Source: Romanomermis culicivorax (taxonomy: Eukaryota > Nematoda > Enoplea > Mermithida > Mermithidae). From it: a stretch of DNA of 64,000 nt. The notes under the pieces were generated by a model. It was not told the DNA's origin. It did not search any database and saw only the letters and a list, made by a program, of their open reading frames with translations. Positions 9,919 to 21,559 of this stretch are shown here, piece by piece (positions within the stretch are counted from its first letter, which is position 1; every line of letters starts with the position of its first letter). Made by a program: the position numbers and the translations under genes. Where the stretch lies: contig CAWUHX010000149.1 of assembly GCA_963922205.1 (NCBI GenBank), forward strand, positions 124,001 to 188,000, written 5' to 3'.

Positions 9919-12900
9919 TGGAATTTCCCGTTGTGCATTATGATATGGAAGTTGGCGCCCGCCTTGGCTGCAGGGTGCACGTTGGTCGTCAAACCGGCAG
10001 AACAAACTCCATTGTCGGCCTTGCATTTTTGCTCCTTGGTCAAGCAGGTGGGATTTTGCAATACGGTGAACTCTATCGTGACATCTCTCATTGATATCAA
10101 TGCAATTTCTTATTGTGTGCATCTGCATGCATTGTGCTGTCAATGTCAGATAGTACGCACATTTGTTCTTCAACTTCTGAAAAGTGTTTTTTTACACGCG
10201 CAGAAACTTCCAGCATATCCCTGTTTCCTAGAAGCACTCCAGGTGCCGGTTTCATCAAAGAGACTTAAGCTCCAGCTGAGCTGCAGCTTAAGCTGTAGCT
10301 TAACTATATGTTATATCATTGCTGTTGAGCTACAGTCGAGAAAGTTAAGGTGTAACTGAGCTGCACCTTAAAGACAATGTTATAATATACAGAGTTAAGC
10401 TACAGCTCAGCGGGAACTTAAGTCTCTTTGATGAAACCGGCCCCTGATGATTCTCACATTCAAGGCTAACATTCCGCCGGGAGTCATTAACGTCGTGCCA
10501 GGCTACGGGCCGACGGCCGGTTCCGCTTTGTCCCATCATGCTTTGGTCGACAAAGTCTCTTTTACGGGTAGCACGGAAATCGGTCGCCTAATCATGAAAG
10601 CCGCCGGCGAATCGAATTTGAAGAAAGTCTCTTTAGAATTGGGCGGCAAAAGTCCTTGCATCATTTTTGCTGATGCTGACGGTAATTAAGAAATTACATT
10701 AGGAAATTTTGCACAGAAGAAACCGTTGCTTTAGATTCAACGTTTGAAATGCTCACGATAGTGTGCTCCGAGAATTTTAATCTTTTGTTCTTGCATATTT
10801 TTAATGCAGAAAGTCGTCTAAAAAGTCAGTCCCATATTGTTCACTCATCTTTTTTCTCAAAGTTGACTTCGCGGTGGAAATGGCCCACTTAGGCCTATTT
10901 TTCAACATGGGCGAATGTTGCACAGCCGCTTCAAGGTGCTTCGTCCAAGAAGAAATCTACGAGGAATTTGTGAAAAAAACCGTGGCTAAAGCGCAAAAAC
11001 GTCAAATTGGCGACCCTTTCAAGAAAGACACAGAATCTGGACCCCAAGTAGACAGACTAGAAAAGAATTCGATGATTCTATCTTGATTACCAAAATTGTT
11101 CACGTTCCTGAAACTTCCTCAGATCATTGCATTTTCTTTCATATTCTAGATTGATGATGAACAATTCCAAAAAATTATGCATATGATCGAACAAGGCAAA
11201 AAACAAGGCGCCAAATTGATGTGCGGTGGCAAACGACTGGGCGACAAGGGTTTTTATGTGGAGTCGACTGTATTCGCCGATGTCACGGATGACATGACTA
11301 TAGCAACCGATGAAATATTCGGACCGGTTCAACAAATTATCAAGTTCAAAAATCTGGAAGAGGTGAGATAAAATTCGAATGTTTAAGTTTTAGCGATTTG
11401 TGATCTACACAAAAGGATGGTATTGGTTGTTTTAAGGCATGTTTTCTGAGCAATCTGTGGTCCATTCATTTTCGAATGAGCTTCGGAAAAAAAATTCAAA
11501 GTATGTAGACATGACGATTGTAGTTGAGTCAAAATTTTTCTCTTCCCAATAGTCCTAACTGCTGCAGTCATCATAGTGAAAGAACGACCCGGTACACGGG
11601 TTGTTCATTTATTTGCGTGAACATCTTTTTCTTTCCAAGGCTGCTTGCAAAAAAATTCACTATATCTTCTGATAGAATTTCTGCAAACTATCCGACGCTC
11701 CGAACGAGTCTGGTAGAAAATCTCATTTTGAAGGTTGAAAAGAAACAGAAATTTCATGCCTAAAAGTCTGAATTGCTGTAACCATGGAAAGATCTCACCG
11801 ATCATCTCACCGGTTTTTGGTAGTCCATGTTGAAATGACAAATTGTGCTTGCCGCGTTAGTTCTATTCAAAAAACGGTACGCTTATCGACAGCAAGAAAG
11901 TTTCCATCCGCGATTGGGTAATGATTTTTTCAGATTCCAATATTATAGCAAATGATTTCTTGGTCTGCGTCAGTGAAATCTACGTGCGTCTGCTACTTTA
12001 AAATCAACAATAGTTTCATCGCTACATTCGGTACTAACCGACTTATAGTAATCCATTTTCTTTATTGGTCGTTTTCAAACAATAAAATTTTGAGGAAAAT
12101 TTACTCAAAAATTTAGTAAGAGAAAACATTCTGAAAATCGATATGTACGAAAGGGTGGCATAACTTTGATTATAATTCAGAATCTGAAGCTCAGCTAAAA
12201 ACTTGTTTAATCAATAGAATAAACGGCGATAAAAACTATCAAAAAAAAAAAAACTTTGGGCTATCAAATACGAATTTTTTACAAAATCAATCTACAATGA
12301 AAAACTGGATAGAATCTTACTGATGAATTATGGTGAGTGGTGACTATGTTGAAAAATAAGACGGCGTGGTTCTCTATATATAGCTCAGTTCAAGAATGTA
12401 TTATCCTGAACTGCGTGAGCAGGTCGGCTAATTTTGCAGCTTGTGAGCAGCTTTTTCAACCATAAAAAGTTCAAAACGGTTTCTGCCCTCTAACCCAAAA
12501 TCTTCAGATCTTAAAAATGAAATCAAAACCTTGGAATCGAAGAACTGAAATTTGATATTTTTTCTTATAACAATAGGGTTATGGAATGGACCGCCTGCAG
12601 GGCTATCAAATCTGTGGCATGTCACTAGGACGCGAGACGCAGACAATTTGGGACGCTACATATTAGGACGCATGGAAATCAAGACGCAAGATTAGGACGC
12701 AGACGTTAAGATGCTGGCATTAGGACGCATACATATTAACACGCAGAACATTAGGACCCATACGACCGTAGAATTAAGGACATCAGAGGATACAACACTT
12801 GCCACAAACATAATTGAATTTTATGCATTTTTTAATAGTCAAGGTCATGCTTCGCTGTTCTGGAGGCTAGTCACATAGGTGTGGGATTAAGGAAACTGAA

Positions 12901-15900
12901 GAATCTTGAATGTCTCCACACGCAAGCTTTTTCTGTTTTCGAAGAATAAAAAAGATAAATCAGGAAGTCTAAGACGTTTAAAAGGCAGTATCAGTCCAAA
13001 CTATGGTATAATGATGAAATCTCTTTTTTAGCAATGATTATAATTTTGGACAGCGTTTTGAAAACATGTAGGCTTAGGCTTAGCATCCCCCTCTTACATG
13101 TATGCTCGATTGATCAAAAATCACACTATGCCGTGAGAAGACCATAAATCCAAAAAGTCAATGCCTACCTTCTTCGGATGTTTTGATGTATGTCCTTGCT
13201 TCCTTCGGATATGTGTCCTTGCGTCTTGGTCTGCTTTCTAATGTCCGCGTCCTAATGTCCTGCGTTCTAAATTCGTGATGTCCTAATGTTTGCGTCTTAA
13301 TGTCTGCTTCCTAATGTGTGCTTATCCTTGTCTTGCGACCTGGTTGGATAGCGCCGTGTAATACCTCATCAAGCCGTGCTCTTTTTTTGCTATCTGTAAT
13401 CTGTTCTTTATAAAGTGCTTCTAGAATGACAAAAATTAGCACTGTTGTGGACATCTTTTTCTCAAAGTTTTACGATGGAATTTTTCGCTCAAAAAAATTG
13501 TCAGAGATTAGTTGAGCATGCTCAGAAATTTTCAGTACCCACCATGTAACATACGGCTTAGCAGAAAATCGTAAAATATTAAATGATACCTGCTTTCCAT
13601 CGTTGCCATTCACGGGCATTTCAAGAAAAACTAACTAAGATCAGTTTATGGATCATATCGAAAGCAAATAACATTCTAGCAAAAAATATAATAAATAGTC
13701 TAGTTTTTACAAAATTTTTGCAAATTAAAAAATGACAAAAAAGTACCACCCTCAAAGTCGTACTCAAAGCTATTACTCTAAGTCTCACACAAAGCTTTCA
13801 CAAGGATTTTTACTTGAAATTTGATAATAATTATCAGAAGAGGCTTAAAACTTTCTGTTTTATCATAGGTGGCGCGATAGCGTCAACCTATAATATACTT
13901 GTCCCCAAAAATTTATGTCCACCTAACCCTAAAGCCAAAACTGTAAGAGCTAGAACCTTCGGATTTTTTCATTATTGCGGGCATAGGGGTGAACTATGGG
14001 GTGCCTGTTTTGTCTCTTTCTGCAAGCGGTGCTCGGTGGGGCCCCAAAAACATGCAAAAACGCACTTTTTAAGGGCCCTCAGTTCCACCATGCCCCGCAA
14101 TGGCTGAGTCATATCCATGCTCCATACTTCGGTCTAAGCATCTTAGGAGTGCAATCTCAAATGCGTTTTTTCATTTTTTAAAAATATGGACTTCAATTAT
14201 ATGGTGGTCCAAAGTCCCGGGAACCGCGAAATTCGATAATTTTGTTTTCAAAAAAATAATTTTTTGCAGCATAATGCACTACGGTGCTAGAATTTTTTGC
14301 AGTTTCAATTGAACCACTAGCCTCATTGGAATTTTCGGGACGTAAGGTTTTTCGATCATGGGGAACTCAGTGGACGCAGTTACTTTACACAAAAAATTAT
14401 CCTGAGTGTAAACAAGCGTATTTCCGCGATTTTTTTGCGGAAGAGGTTTTCAACCACTACGAATTCAATGAACGCGGTAGCTTTACGCAAAAAATAATCT
14501 TGCGTGTAGAACAAAGGTATTTCCATGGTCTTTTGGGGGGAGGGTTTTCGACCATTGTGAATTTCCTGGATGTGGTCACTTTACATAAAAAATTGTCCTA
14601 TATTTGATAAAAGGTATTTCTACGATGTTTTGGGTTGAGGGATTTTTGACCGTGGAGAATTCAACCGATATTATCATGTTACACTCTGTTTACAACATTT
14701 TTTAAGTACTATACGGCTTACACATCTTTTGCTTTTACCGAAAGTGAGAATTCGTAGGTTTAATATTGTTTTTTATTGTTTCATTGATGTGAAGATATCA
14801 AATTTAAAACTTCAATGTGCTTCTATGAAGCTTTTAATGCATGGTTGAGGCCCACTAAAAAGAGGTGGACTAGTTTATTTGAAAATGCCTCAATGAGGCA
14901 GGAAAAAGAATATACTTGCTTTGCTTGGATAGTTGCCTAGCTAGAAAAAGGAGTGGACTAGATTTTTGAGAACTTGGGTTAAAGTTGAAACAATTCACTT
15001 TTGTAATACTGGATTTTCATTCTTTCTCATAAAAAATGTTCTACGTCTGTGAAAAAGTATATTCTGCAGCTGAGTGCATCAATACACTTTCCGACCATAC
15101 ATGTGCATCTCCCAAATTTTGAGGAGGCACAGGGGTGGACCGTGGTTTTTTTCCGTTTTTTGAGACAACAAATTCAAAATAAATTGACCAAAAAGTTTTT
15201 TTTCGCAAAAATTCTCCGATTTCGAAGCTCTTGGGGTGGTTTGTATACCCTATATTACCCTCACACATGTCTGCTTCCATTTGCGTTGAACTTTTTTACT
15301 GAATTTAGTGTCAATAAAACAGGAGTCAACTTTTGGAAGGTGACGCATGAAACCCCACTCAGTTTTTTTAGAAAAAACTACAGCACAAAGTCTTCTTAGA
15401 ACTAAATCGATTGTGCAGGATATATTTAATTCAGTCGTTTGACGTGACATATCGTATAGAATTCACTCCGTAAATTTTACTGATTTCAAGCTATAAACAC
15501 TCTCGATAAAGGTACTCGAAATCAAGTTATCACAAATGTTTGTTTTAACTATTCAACAAAATAGAATCATTCACAGTTTTTGGATTTAAACTGAAATTTT
15601 CAGAAAAAGCACTTTTGCAGGATTGCAGATGGGGAGCAGCCGATCGCATCCGTCCGTCCTGCTTTCAAAAAAGTCGTACTATTGCCGTGGGAGTGCGAGT
15701 AGAGTAGGGGAGAAGCGGGAATTGGATTTGCAGCATACCCCTAATATAGGCATGGCTAAATTAGAAGCCTTTTAATGGCATTTTTGTATGCTTTCCCTGT
15801 TTTCCCATATGCAGATAGGGTCCAATGACTGTAACCAAGGCCCAGTTGCACTCAAGGGATCTAAGCTCGAGCTCAAAATAATATCGAACAAAAAGACGAC

Positions 15901-17363
15901 TCAGTTTGGTTTCAACTTTGGTATAATCTTATGTCATCAGGATTATAACGAGCTCAATGTCGAAATTATCCCCGGCTCGAGCTGTCGGGTTGCACTAACA
16001 TTTTCGTATAATTTTCCTATCTCTAAAGCAAATAAATATAAAAATGTCTGCAATTCTCAAACTCGAACTTCAACCTCAGTGTTAGTTAATGCAAGTAATT
16101 TTAATTAGTTCTGGTAATTAGGCGAGCTCATGTAAAAGCTGGAACTGGATACAACAATTTTTGAAGTAAAATCCTGTATCATGATCAGAACCTGTCGGGT
16201 TACATATACAAGCCTTCTTTAAATAGCTGATGTTATATGAAACTTTCATTCTGTTGACATCACTCGGTAACGGGAATAGAATCCTGAAGAGAATTCAGGA
16301 TCTCGATAGTGTATCGGAATTTCTACAATGCTAGTGAAGTATGGCAAACATTGTGTATTCACTTGAAAATCTTCTACGCAAAGCTTTCGGAATAAAGGTT
16401 TTTACTACAAAAAAATGTTGCTGTCGATTGAGTGGTCTTACAAATTTTCAGCTTCATACGTATGGCTTGGTATGAAAATAAACAAAAAAATGATAAGATT
16501 TGGAAGCATTTCAACAAAGCCATAGTATACGAGTATATTATATATCTGAATTTATTTTAGAATCTTCATTTTAGGTCCTACCGCGTGCCAACAAAACTGT
16601 ATACGGACTCGCGGCATCCGTTTTTACGAAGGATATCGACAAAGCTATCACTGTCGCAAATAGTATCCGGGCCGGTACCGTATGGTAAAAGACTCGAGTT
16701 CTTGCCCCATTTACATATATACTTCAGGTCCGTGAACTTCGTACTTTTTTAGGGTCAATTGTTACCACGCCGTGTGCCTTCAAGCTCCCTTTGGCGGTTT
16801 TAAGGAATCGGGCATAGGTCGAGAATGGTAATTTTCATAGTGTTCGTACCAAAAATCTGCTCTATAGTCGTTTCGTTTTCAAATAAGCCTCAGAGTAAAA
16901 AACGATGATAATGCATGATAAGCGATTGCTACAGTTAATCCAAAAAAGAGGCCGTGTTCGCAGGTTGTTTATTATAGCATGAACTTTTTTTCTTCCCCAG
17001 GCTTCGTTGGAAAGAATGGGTCACATAGATCATTTTCTATGCCAAAAAAGTTAAATGGAATTTAAACTTTTATGTGGTGTGCAATCTTTGGTTTTTTTAA
17101 TTTCGAAAAAGTAATTGAGAACAGAAATTTCAATTAAATTGATAGTGTGTTCGTGAATTAATAGAAAAATGCCTCTGCGTTCATGAAAAATGAACCATTA
17201 TCACATTTGATTTATAATTTGTGATTCATTTCAGTGGTGAGGATGGTATTTTGGCATATTGCGAAACAAAAACCGTAAGGAAATAAAAATTTTTCTTTTT
17301 CACCTACAATAATTCGCCAATATTTTTTAGATATGCGTGAAAATTCCAACAAAGAATTCGTAA
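9919..17363 (+). CDS. ALDH1/2-class aldehyde dehydrogenase, 3' eight exons
   Basis: NAD(P)-dependent oxidation of aldehydes to acids. Exons with GT-AG borders and consistent phase: 9919-10047, 10465-10681, 10863-11047, 11150-11362, 16575-16684, 16753-16827, 17235-17274, 17331-17363 (stop TAA). The protein starts inside the family at W-N-F-P (Asn anchor of the oxyanion hole). It then shows [15 protein letters not shown] (cofactor loop), L-E-L-G-G-K (general base Glu), G-E-C-C-T-A-A (catalytic Cys), E-I-F-G-P-V and P-F-G-G-F-K-E-S-G, and ends VKIPTKNS as ALDH1/2 proteins do. All catalytic residues are present. Exons for roughly the first 160 residues are absent from the window; the Polinton ends about 0.9 kb upstream, so they may lie further left or be lost. 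Intron 4 is 5.2 kb and full of repeats. AATAAA occurs at about 17415. Confidence 0.9.
10244..10442. mobile_element. MITE in ALDH intron, near-perfect palindrome
   Basis: The ends read GCCGGTTTCATCAAAGAGAC and, inverted, GTCTCTTTGATGAAACCGGC. The interior carries repeated AGCTGAGCTGCAGCTTAAG-type motifs, so most of the 199 bases can fold on themselves. There is no coding capacity. It lies in the ALDH intron between the first two visible exons. Confidence 0.8.
12600..13353. mobile_element. non-autonomous element with tandem-repeat inverted ends
   Basis: The left arm (12600-12790) starts GGGCTATCAAATCTG and continues as degenerate copies of ATTAGGACGCA. The right arm (about 13190-13353) has the inverted unit TGCGTCCTAATGT many times and ends GGTTGGATAGCGCC, the inverse of the left end. 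The unique core between the arms shows no coding signal. It lies in the 5.2-kb ALDH intron. Confidence 0.65.
14345..14690. repeat. tandem repeat of about 99 bp
   Basis: Three and a partial fourth diverged copies, each with a GAATTCAATGAACGC-like start, ACTTTACACAAAAAATTATCCT, AGGTATTTCCATGG-like and GGGAGGGTTTTCGACC-like segments. The open frame at 14284-14607 is only this repeat read through. It lies within the long ALDH intron. Confidence 0.65.
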
Positions 17364-18128
17364 ATAAATCGAAAATATGACCAGTATTATATTTAAATCG
17401 TTTAGTGATTAATTTTAATAAAGGGTATTATAACGAACGCATCATGCAGACCCAAGTGCGGGGTGCTCAATAGAACTTCGCTGTGTAACTATTTTTTGTA
17501 TCGAAAGAATTGACTGCCTGAAATCGTCTCCTGTCGGTGTCTACAGGCTAAGCCCCGAATTTTCCCTTCTATGTTAAATGCATTTAGCATTTTTCTTAGT
17601 GTAGTGAACTTGAGGGATGTTCCAGATAAGAAGAATTCATGATTCTGATAATCATACTGTCTCTGAAACATTCATATGGATTATGGATATTTGCGTAACT
17701 GTTTCACATCTGACCGCATTGTGTGGTAATCAAAAACTATCACAAATCTCCATAGACATTGATATTCGGAATGCTGAAAGGCTGCAAATCGATCGTCTGA
17801 AAATGTTGCCAATTCTGCAAGCGAAGATTCGATAGCACTTTTTCTGAGAGTCCCTAACAGTATCCAAATATGATTTTTTAGATATACAGCTTTAAATACG
17901 ACCCATGGTTTGTTCAGAATTCAAGCGAGCAAGTAAACTTACATTTCTTAATCTGTTTTTTCCATACTTGAAATAGCTGCTGTTATTTTAAAGAATCTTG
18001 CGTGACTTTGCAAGCTGAAATTTGGAACGTTAGGGAGGTGTTGTGAGGGATGAAGTAGAGGAGTAGGGAGGCCTCAAGAGTGATGGCGAAAAGGTGCTTC
18101 GGGAGTCGCGAACAATGGGGTACTGAAG
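17364..18128. other. ALDH 3' flank
   Basis: Contains the likely poly(A) signal AATAAA near 17415. The short open frames at 17489-17671 and 17617-17835 overlap on opposite strands and show no domain. No other feature is visible before the LTR element. Confidence 0.5.
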
Positions 18129-18132
18129 GTAG

Positions 18133-19535
18133 TGTCACGTTAAGTGGGGAATGGGGAGGTTTGGGTATCGCACCAGGTAGAAAACGTTGTTTCCCAGTCA
18201 CATCGATGGTGTACCATATCAGATTGACCCTATTACAGTGAGTAATAGGCTATGACTCCTGATGGATACTGGCGATTTCCCCATTCCGTTTGTTGGGGGC
18301 CTAACCCGGCGAGTGGTGGCTATAGGGAGGCCTATAGCTTTTCTCTGGTGCTGTCCTGGGGTCTTGCTGTAGGGTAATGGACAACGCCACCAGGTTAGGT
18401 GTGACAATCCCCGAGTCCTGCTCAGTGAGAGTGGGGACAAGGTCACCCGTAAAATGACCTGATTTGTGGGTCCCGATTATGAACCAGACAGTCCCTTTTT
18501 AGCCCAAACCTGAGAGGTGAGAGCCCTGCCTATATGGGGAGACCTGAGAAACTGACTTAAGAAGGGTTCCCCAAAAATATCCCACAATAACAATAATCCC
18601 CTGAGAAGACTCACCTAGTCCTGTTCTTCAAAGGATTCGACGAAACAGGCAGCAGGTCCCTGGGAACTTTCGGTTTTTGGACAAGGAATGGGGATGGGAT
18701 CCACTCGGTTCTTTGGCAACAGGTGCTGGGGATAGAGAGGCGACTCTCGATTATTATCCCTTAATCTGGGTGGTCAGGAACCTGGCATGGAGGAGCCACG
18801 GGTATGGTAACGTAGAATAGCGGTGAATGCAGTAAGTGATGAAAGTTATGCAAATTTATTTGAAACAAAAGGCGGCGGATGCAGAGGAGTATATAAAAAT
18901 ATGTAAATTTGAGGAGGGGCGGATGCAGAGTTAAGACAACGGAACGGAAACTTGGGTGAACCCAGAAGTGAGTGAAAAGTTAAAGAAACATGTCCTTTTA
19001 AGGACATGTTTGGCTACAGCTGCAGCTTGGGCGGAGTTTCTCAGTGTCCAAGCTAACTTCTGCAGCTAGACGCATTGCAGAAGATGCCTATGCACACATA
19101 GACATTTTTCGCTCACATGCGTTTAGCATTGGGGCCGACTGCAGTGCCCATGCTAAGCATATGAGCGTCTTTAGCTAAAACTTCTTAGCTAGTCGTTTTT
19201 GCATAACAAAAACGACGCTAATTTTTGTGGTAAGAGGTGCATGGAATGCACCAAAAATAGCCATGTGCTCGTGGAGCACATTTGGCAGAAGTTTATAGCT
19301 AAAGGGCTACTGTAGCCTGCATGCGTAAAGAAATGAAATACAATGAAAACGAAACATAAAAATGCATGAAAAATATATAAACAAACACAAAATGCATGTG
19401 CAGAAACAAAACAAATGAAAAGATGAATGAGTAGTAAACGAAAAGATGAATGAGTAGTAAACAAAACATGGAAAAAATAAAATGTTGACATGATTTGGAT
19501 CACGTGACATTGGGGAAATTGAGCGGCACGTGACA
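18133..19535 (-). repeat. LTR element 1, 3' LTR (complete)
   Basis: A 1403-bp LTR starting TGTCACGTT on the plus strand and ending CACGTGACA. From about 18285 onward it matches 32005-33215. It contains a 23-bp direct duplication (GAAAAGATGAATGAGTAGTA) at about 19416-19462 that is single in the other LTR. Open frames here (for example 19189-19536) are repeat-derived and not genes. Confidence 0.85.
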
Positions 19536-20157
19536 CGGCGGTCCTTCGAAAAAGGGCGTCCTCGTCCTTGCTGTGGTTAGTGGTGAGGGTTGCGCAGCGT
19601 GTCCTTGATTGTTGGTCCTTTCGGGGTACGATGGCGAGTAGTCGAATAGGTCCATTGGGTTGTTGGCGGATTAAGCCTTCTTTGATTGTGGTTTGTTCGA
19701 CAGTATGGTGACCGGAAATCGTTGATGCGTGAAGTTGCAGACATTGAATATTCTGTATGAAAATCTAGATCAGAGAAAAAGAAAAATTTTCAGGGCGAGA
19801 TGTAGGCTATCGCAGGGATGCGCCCGGTGAGGTGTAGGCTATCACAGGGATGGGCCCATGATGTGATGCTCTGGTTGCTGCTCATTCTCTTCTATCCACT
19901 AAGATTCAGCATGGATAAGAATGGATACTCAGTGAGGGGCACGGTGGTCCTTCGAAAGAGGGCGTCCTCGTCAGTAAGCGGGGACATTGAAGAGAAGAGC
20001 ATCTTGAATTAGTGGTGGGGGCCTCTGCATCAAGATGTGTTTCAATCAAATTAGGTGTAAAGTCCCGACTTGTTGAAGGGAACAACAAGGGTGCCGAATC
20101 CGCTGCCTGCGAAGTGGGAGGTGTATCCTCTGCTTCGCTCGGTTGGTCAGGGGACAC
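19536..20157 (-). other. region between pol end and 3' LTR
   Basis: There is no env here, which matters for the unusual gene order. A minus-strand frame (19906-20157) follows directly after the stop ending the GPY/F module. It encodes a low-complexity Pro/Ser/Thr-rich tail, perhaps the C-terminal tail of integrase reached by a mutated stop. The segment GTCCTTCGAAA-AGGGCGTCCTCGTC occurs twice (about 19541 and 19948), and AGGCTATCRCAGGGATG occurs twice near 19805-19850. Confidence 0.5.
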
Positions 20158-21518
20158 TTAAGGTCGAAGCTGGTTGATGTGTACAGTGTCCTCCTGATCC
20201 ATCTTGAGACGAAGTGTGACATTGGGATATGCCAGGCTTTTTACAAGATAGGGCCCATCGTAAATAGGCAGCAATTTAGGGGTGAGCCCACGATTGCTGG
20301 AAGTGCGCAGTTTGAGCACTTGATCCGCTATGTTGTACGAGACATCTCATGCCCTCCTGTCATAGGACCGTGCATAGGCCTCCTGTGCTTTCTCAATCCA
20401 ACTCTGGATTAAGGTCAGGGATTCGTGAAATGCCGTTTGACCTCCATATCATATGAGGAAACATTAATGATATGGGCTGGAGGGTTGAATGAGAGCACGG
20501 CGTCAACTGGGAGCATGGGTGTGCAACCATACATGAGTTCAAAGGGGGAATACCCTGTTGACTCATTCATGCTGATGTTGATGGCAAACACAGAGTACGG
20601 TAGGTGTTCATCCCAATCCGTATGTCTGTGATCAACATACATACGTAGCCATGTGGCTAGCATCTGATTAGCTCTTTCCACTTTACCGTTGGTCATGGGA
20701 TGATAGGCGGTAGAGTGGATTTTCTTCATTGAACAGATCGCAGTGATCTCAGTCATCAGTTTTGATGTGAAATCAGTGCCACAATCAGACTGAAGAATCT
20801 GCGGTGCCCCCTGCCTGCAGACAATCTGGGTTACAAACAGATGGGCTATGGTGTGCACAGTAATATCCGGAGTAGCAAAAGCCCATTTCGTAAAGTAGTC
20901 GATGAAGACTACAATGAAACGGTTGCCAGCTTCGCTAGTGGTCATTGGTCCCATACAGTCAACACCTACCCGATGAAACCGTCCTGTGATGGTGATAGGT
21001 TTCAGGGTCACAGTGGTTTTCTGTCGAGCGGGCTTATTCCACTGGCAAAGATCACACCGCTGATGGAAGGACTTGACGTCCCAACTAAGGGAAAGCCAGT
21101 GGTATCTGCGAGCAATGAGCCGCGCAGTATGTTTAGCACCAAAGTGTCCAGCTAAGATGTCATCATGATGAGTCCGGATAATGGTAGTAACCATGGATCT
21201 ACGCATGACAATCTTGTTGGACTCGCCTGTCCATTTCTGAAGGACGTTATCCAATAGATGGTAGCCTCGCACATCATTCTGGTTGCCCAGGGGCTTAAGA
21301 GAGTGAATGATGGCAGCTAGTTCCCGATCCTCCAGCTGAGCAGCGAGAAGGTCGGGGTGCTGCACACCAACTGATATCTTGGCATAATTCTCGGATCCTA
21401 CAGGGCGCTCTGCGCCAGCAGTGATCAGTGCTGAAGTACTTGATCCGGCCAGGTGCTGCACACCATCGGTGATAATTCTTGATCTCGCCAGGTGCTGCAC
21501 ACCATCGGTGATCATCAT
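20158..21518 (-). pseudogene. LTR element 1 integrase
   Basis: An open frame of 367 codons (20415-21518) contains an H-H-C-C zinc domain (T-H-H-D-D-I-L-A-G-H-F-G to C-D-L-C-Q-W). The DDE core follows: first Asp in G-V-D-C-M-G-P, second in Q-S-D-C-G-T-D-F, Glu in N-G-K-V-E-R-A-N-Q. It then runs into a conserved gypsy C-terminal region. A one-base loss near 20420 shifts the frame compared with element 2. The GPY/F module (Y-D-G-P-Y-L-V) and H-I-N-Q-L-R-P can be read at 20158-20280 in the shifted frame. The N-terminus carries a direct repeat, I-T-D-G-V-Q-H-L-A. It is the last pol domain and would integrate element cDNA. Confidence 0.85.
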
Positions 21519-21559
21519 GATATGTCCCTCAGGTCTGTAAAGGGGAGTATCATGGATAC

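Noticed and set aside
9856-10359. 167-codon continuous frame as a single-exon gene
   Set aside because: Only 9919-10047 matches aldehyde dehydrogenase; the rest runs through a donor site and into a MITE.
15788-16108. 106-codon plus frame in the ALDH intron as a gene
   Set aside because: No domain; the ends resemble short intronic repeats (GTTGCACT in direct orientation), and no inverted ends could be shown, so neither gene nor MITE was called.
17284-17286. TAA after K-T-V-R-K as the end of aldehyde dehydrogenase
   Set aside because: The GTAAGG there is a splice donor; joining to 17331 gives the family's usual ending.
18219-19536. several minus-strand open frames in the LTR (also in the other LTRs)
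   Set aside because: They recur in the paired LTRs, have no domains and shift length between copies; LTRs are non-coding control DNA.
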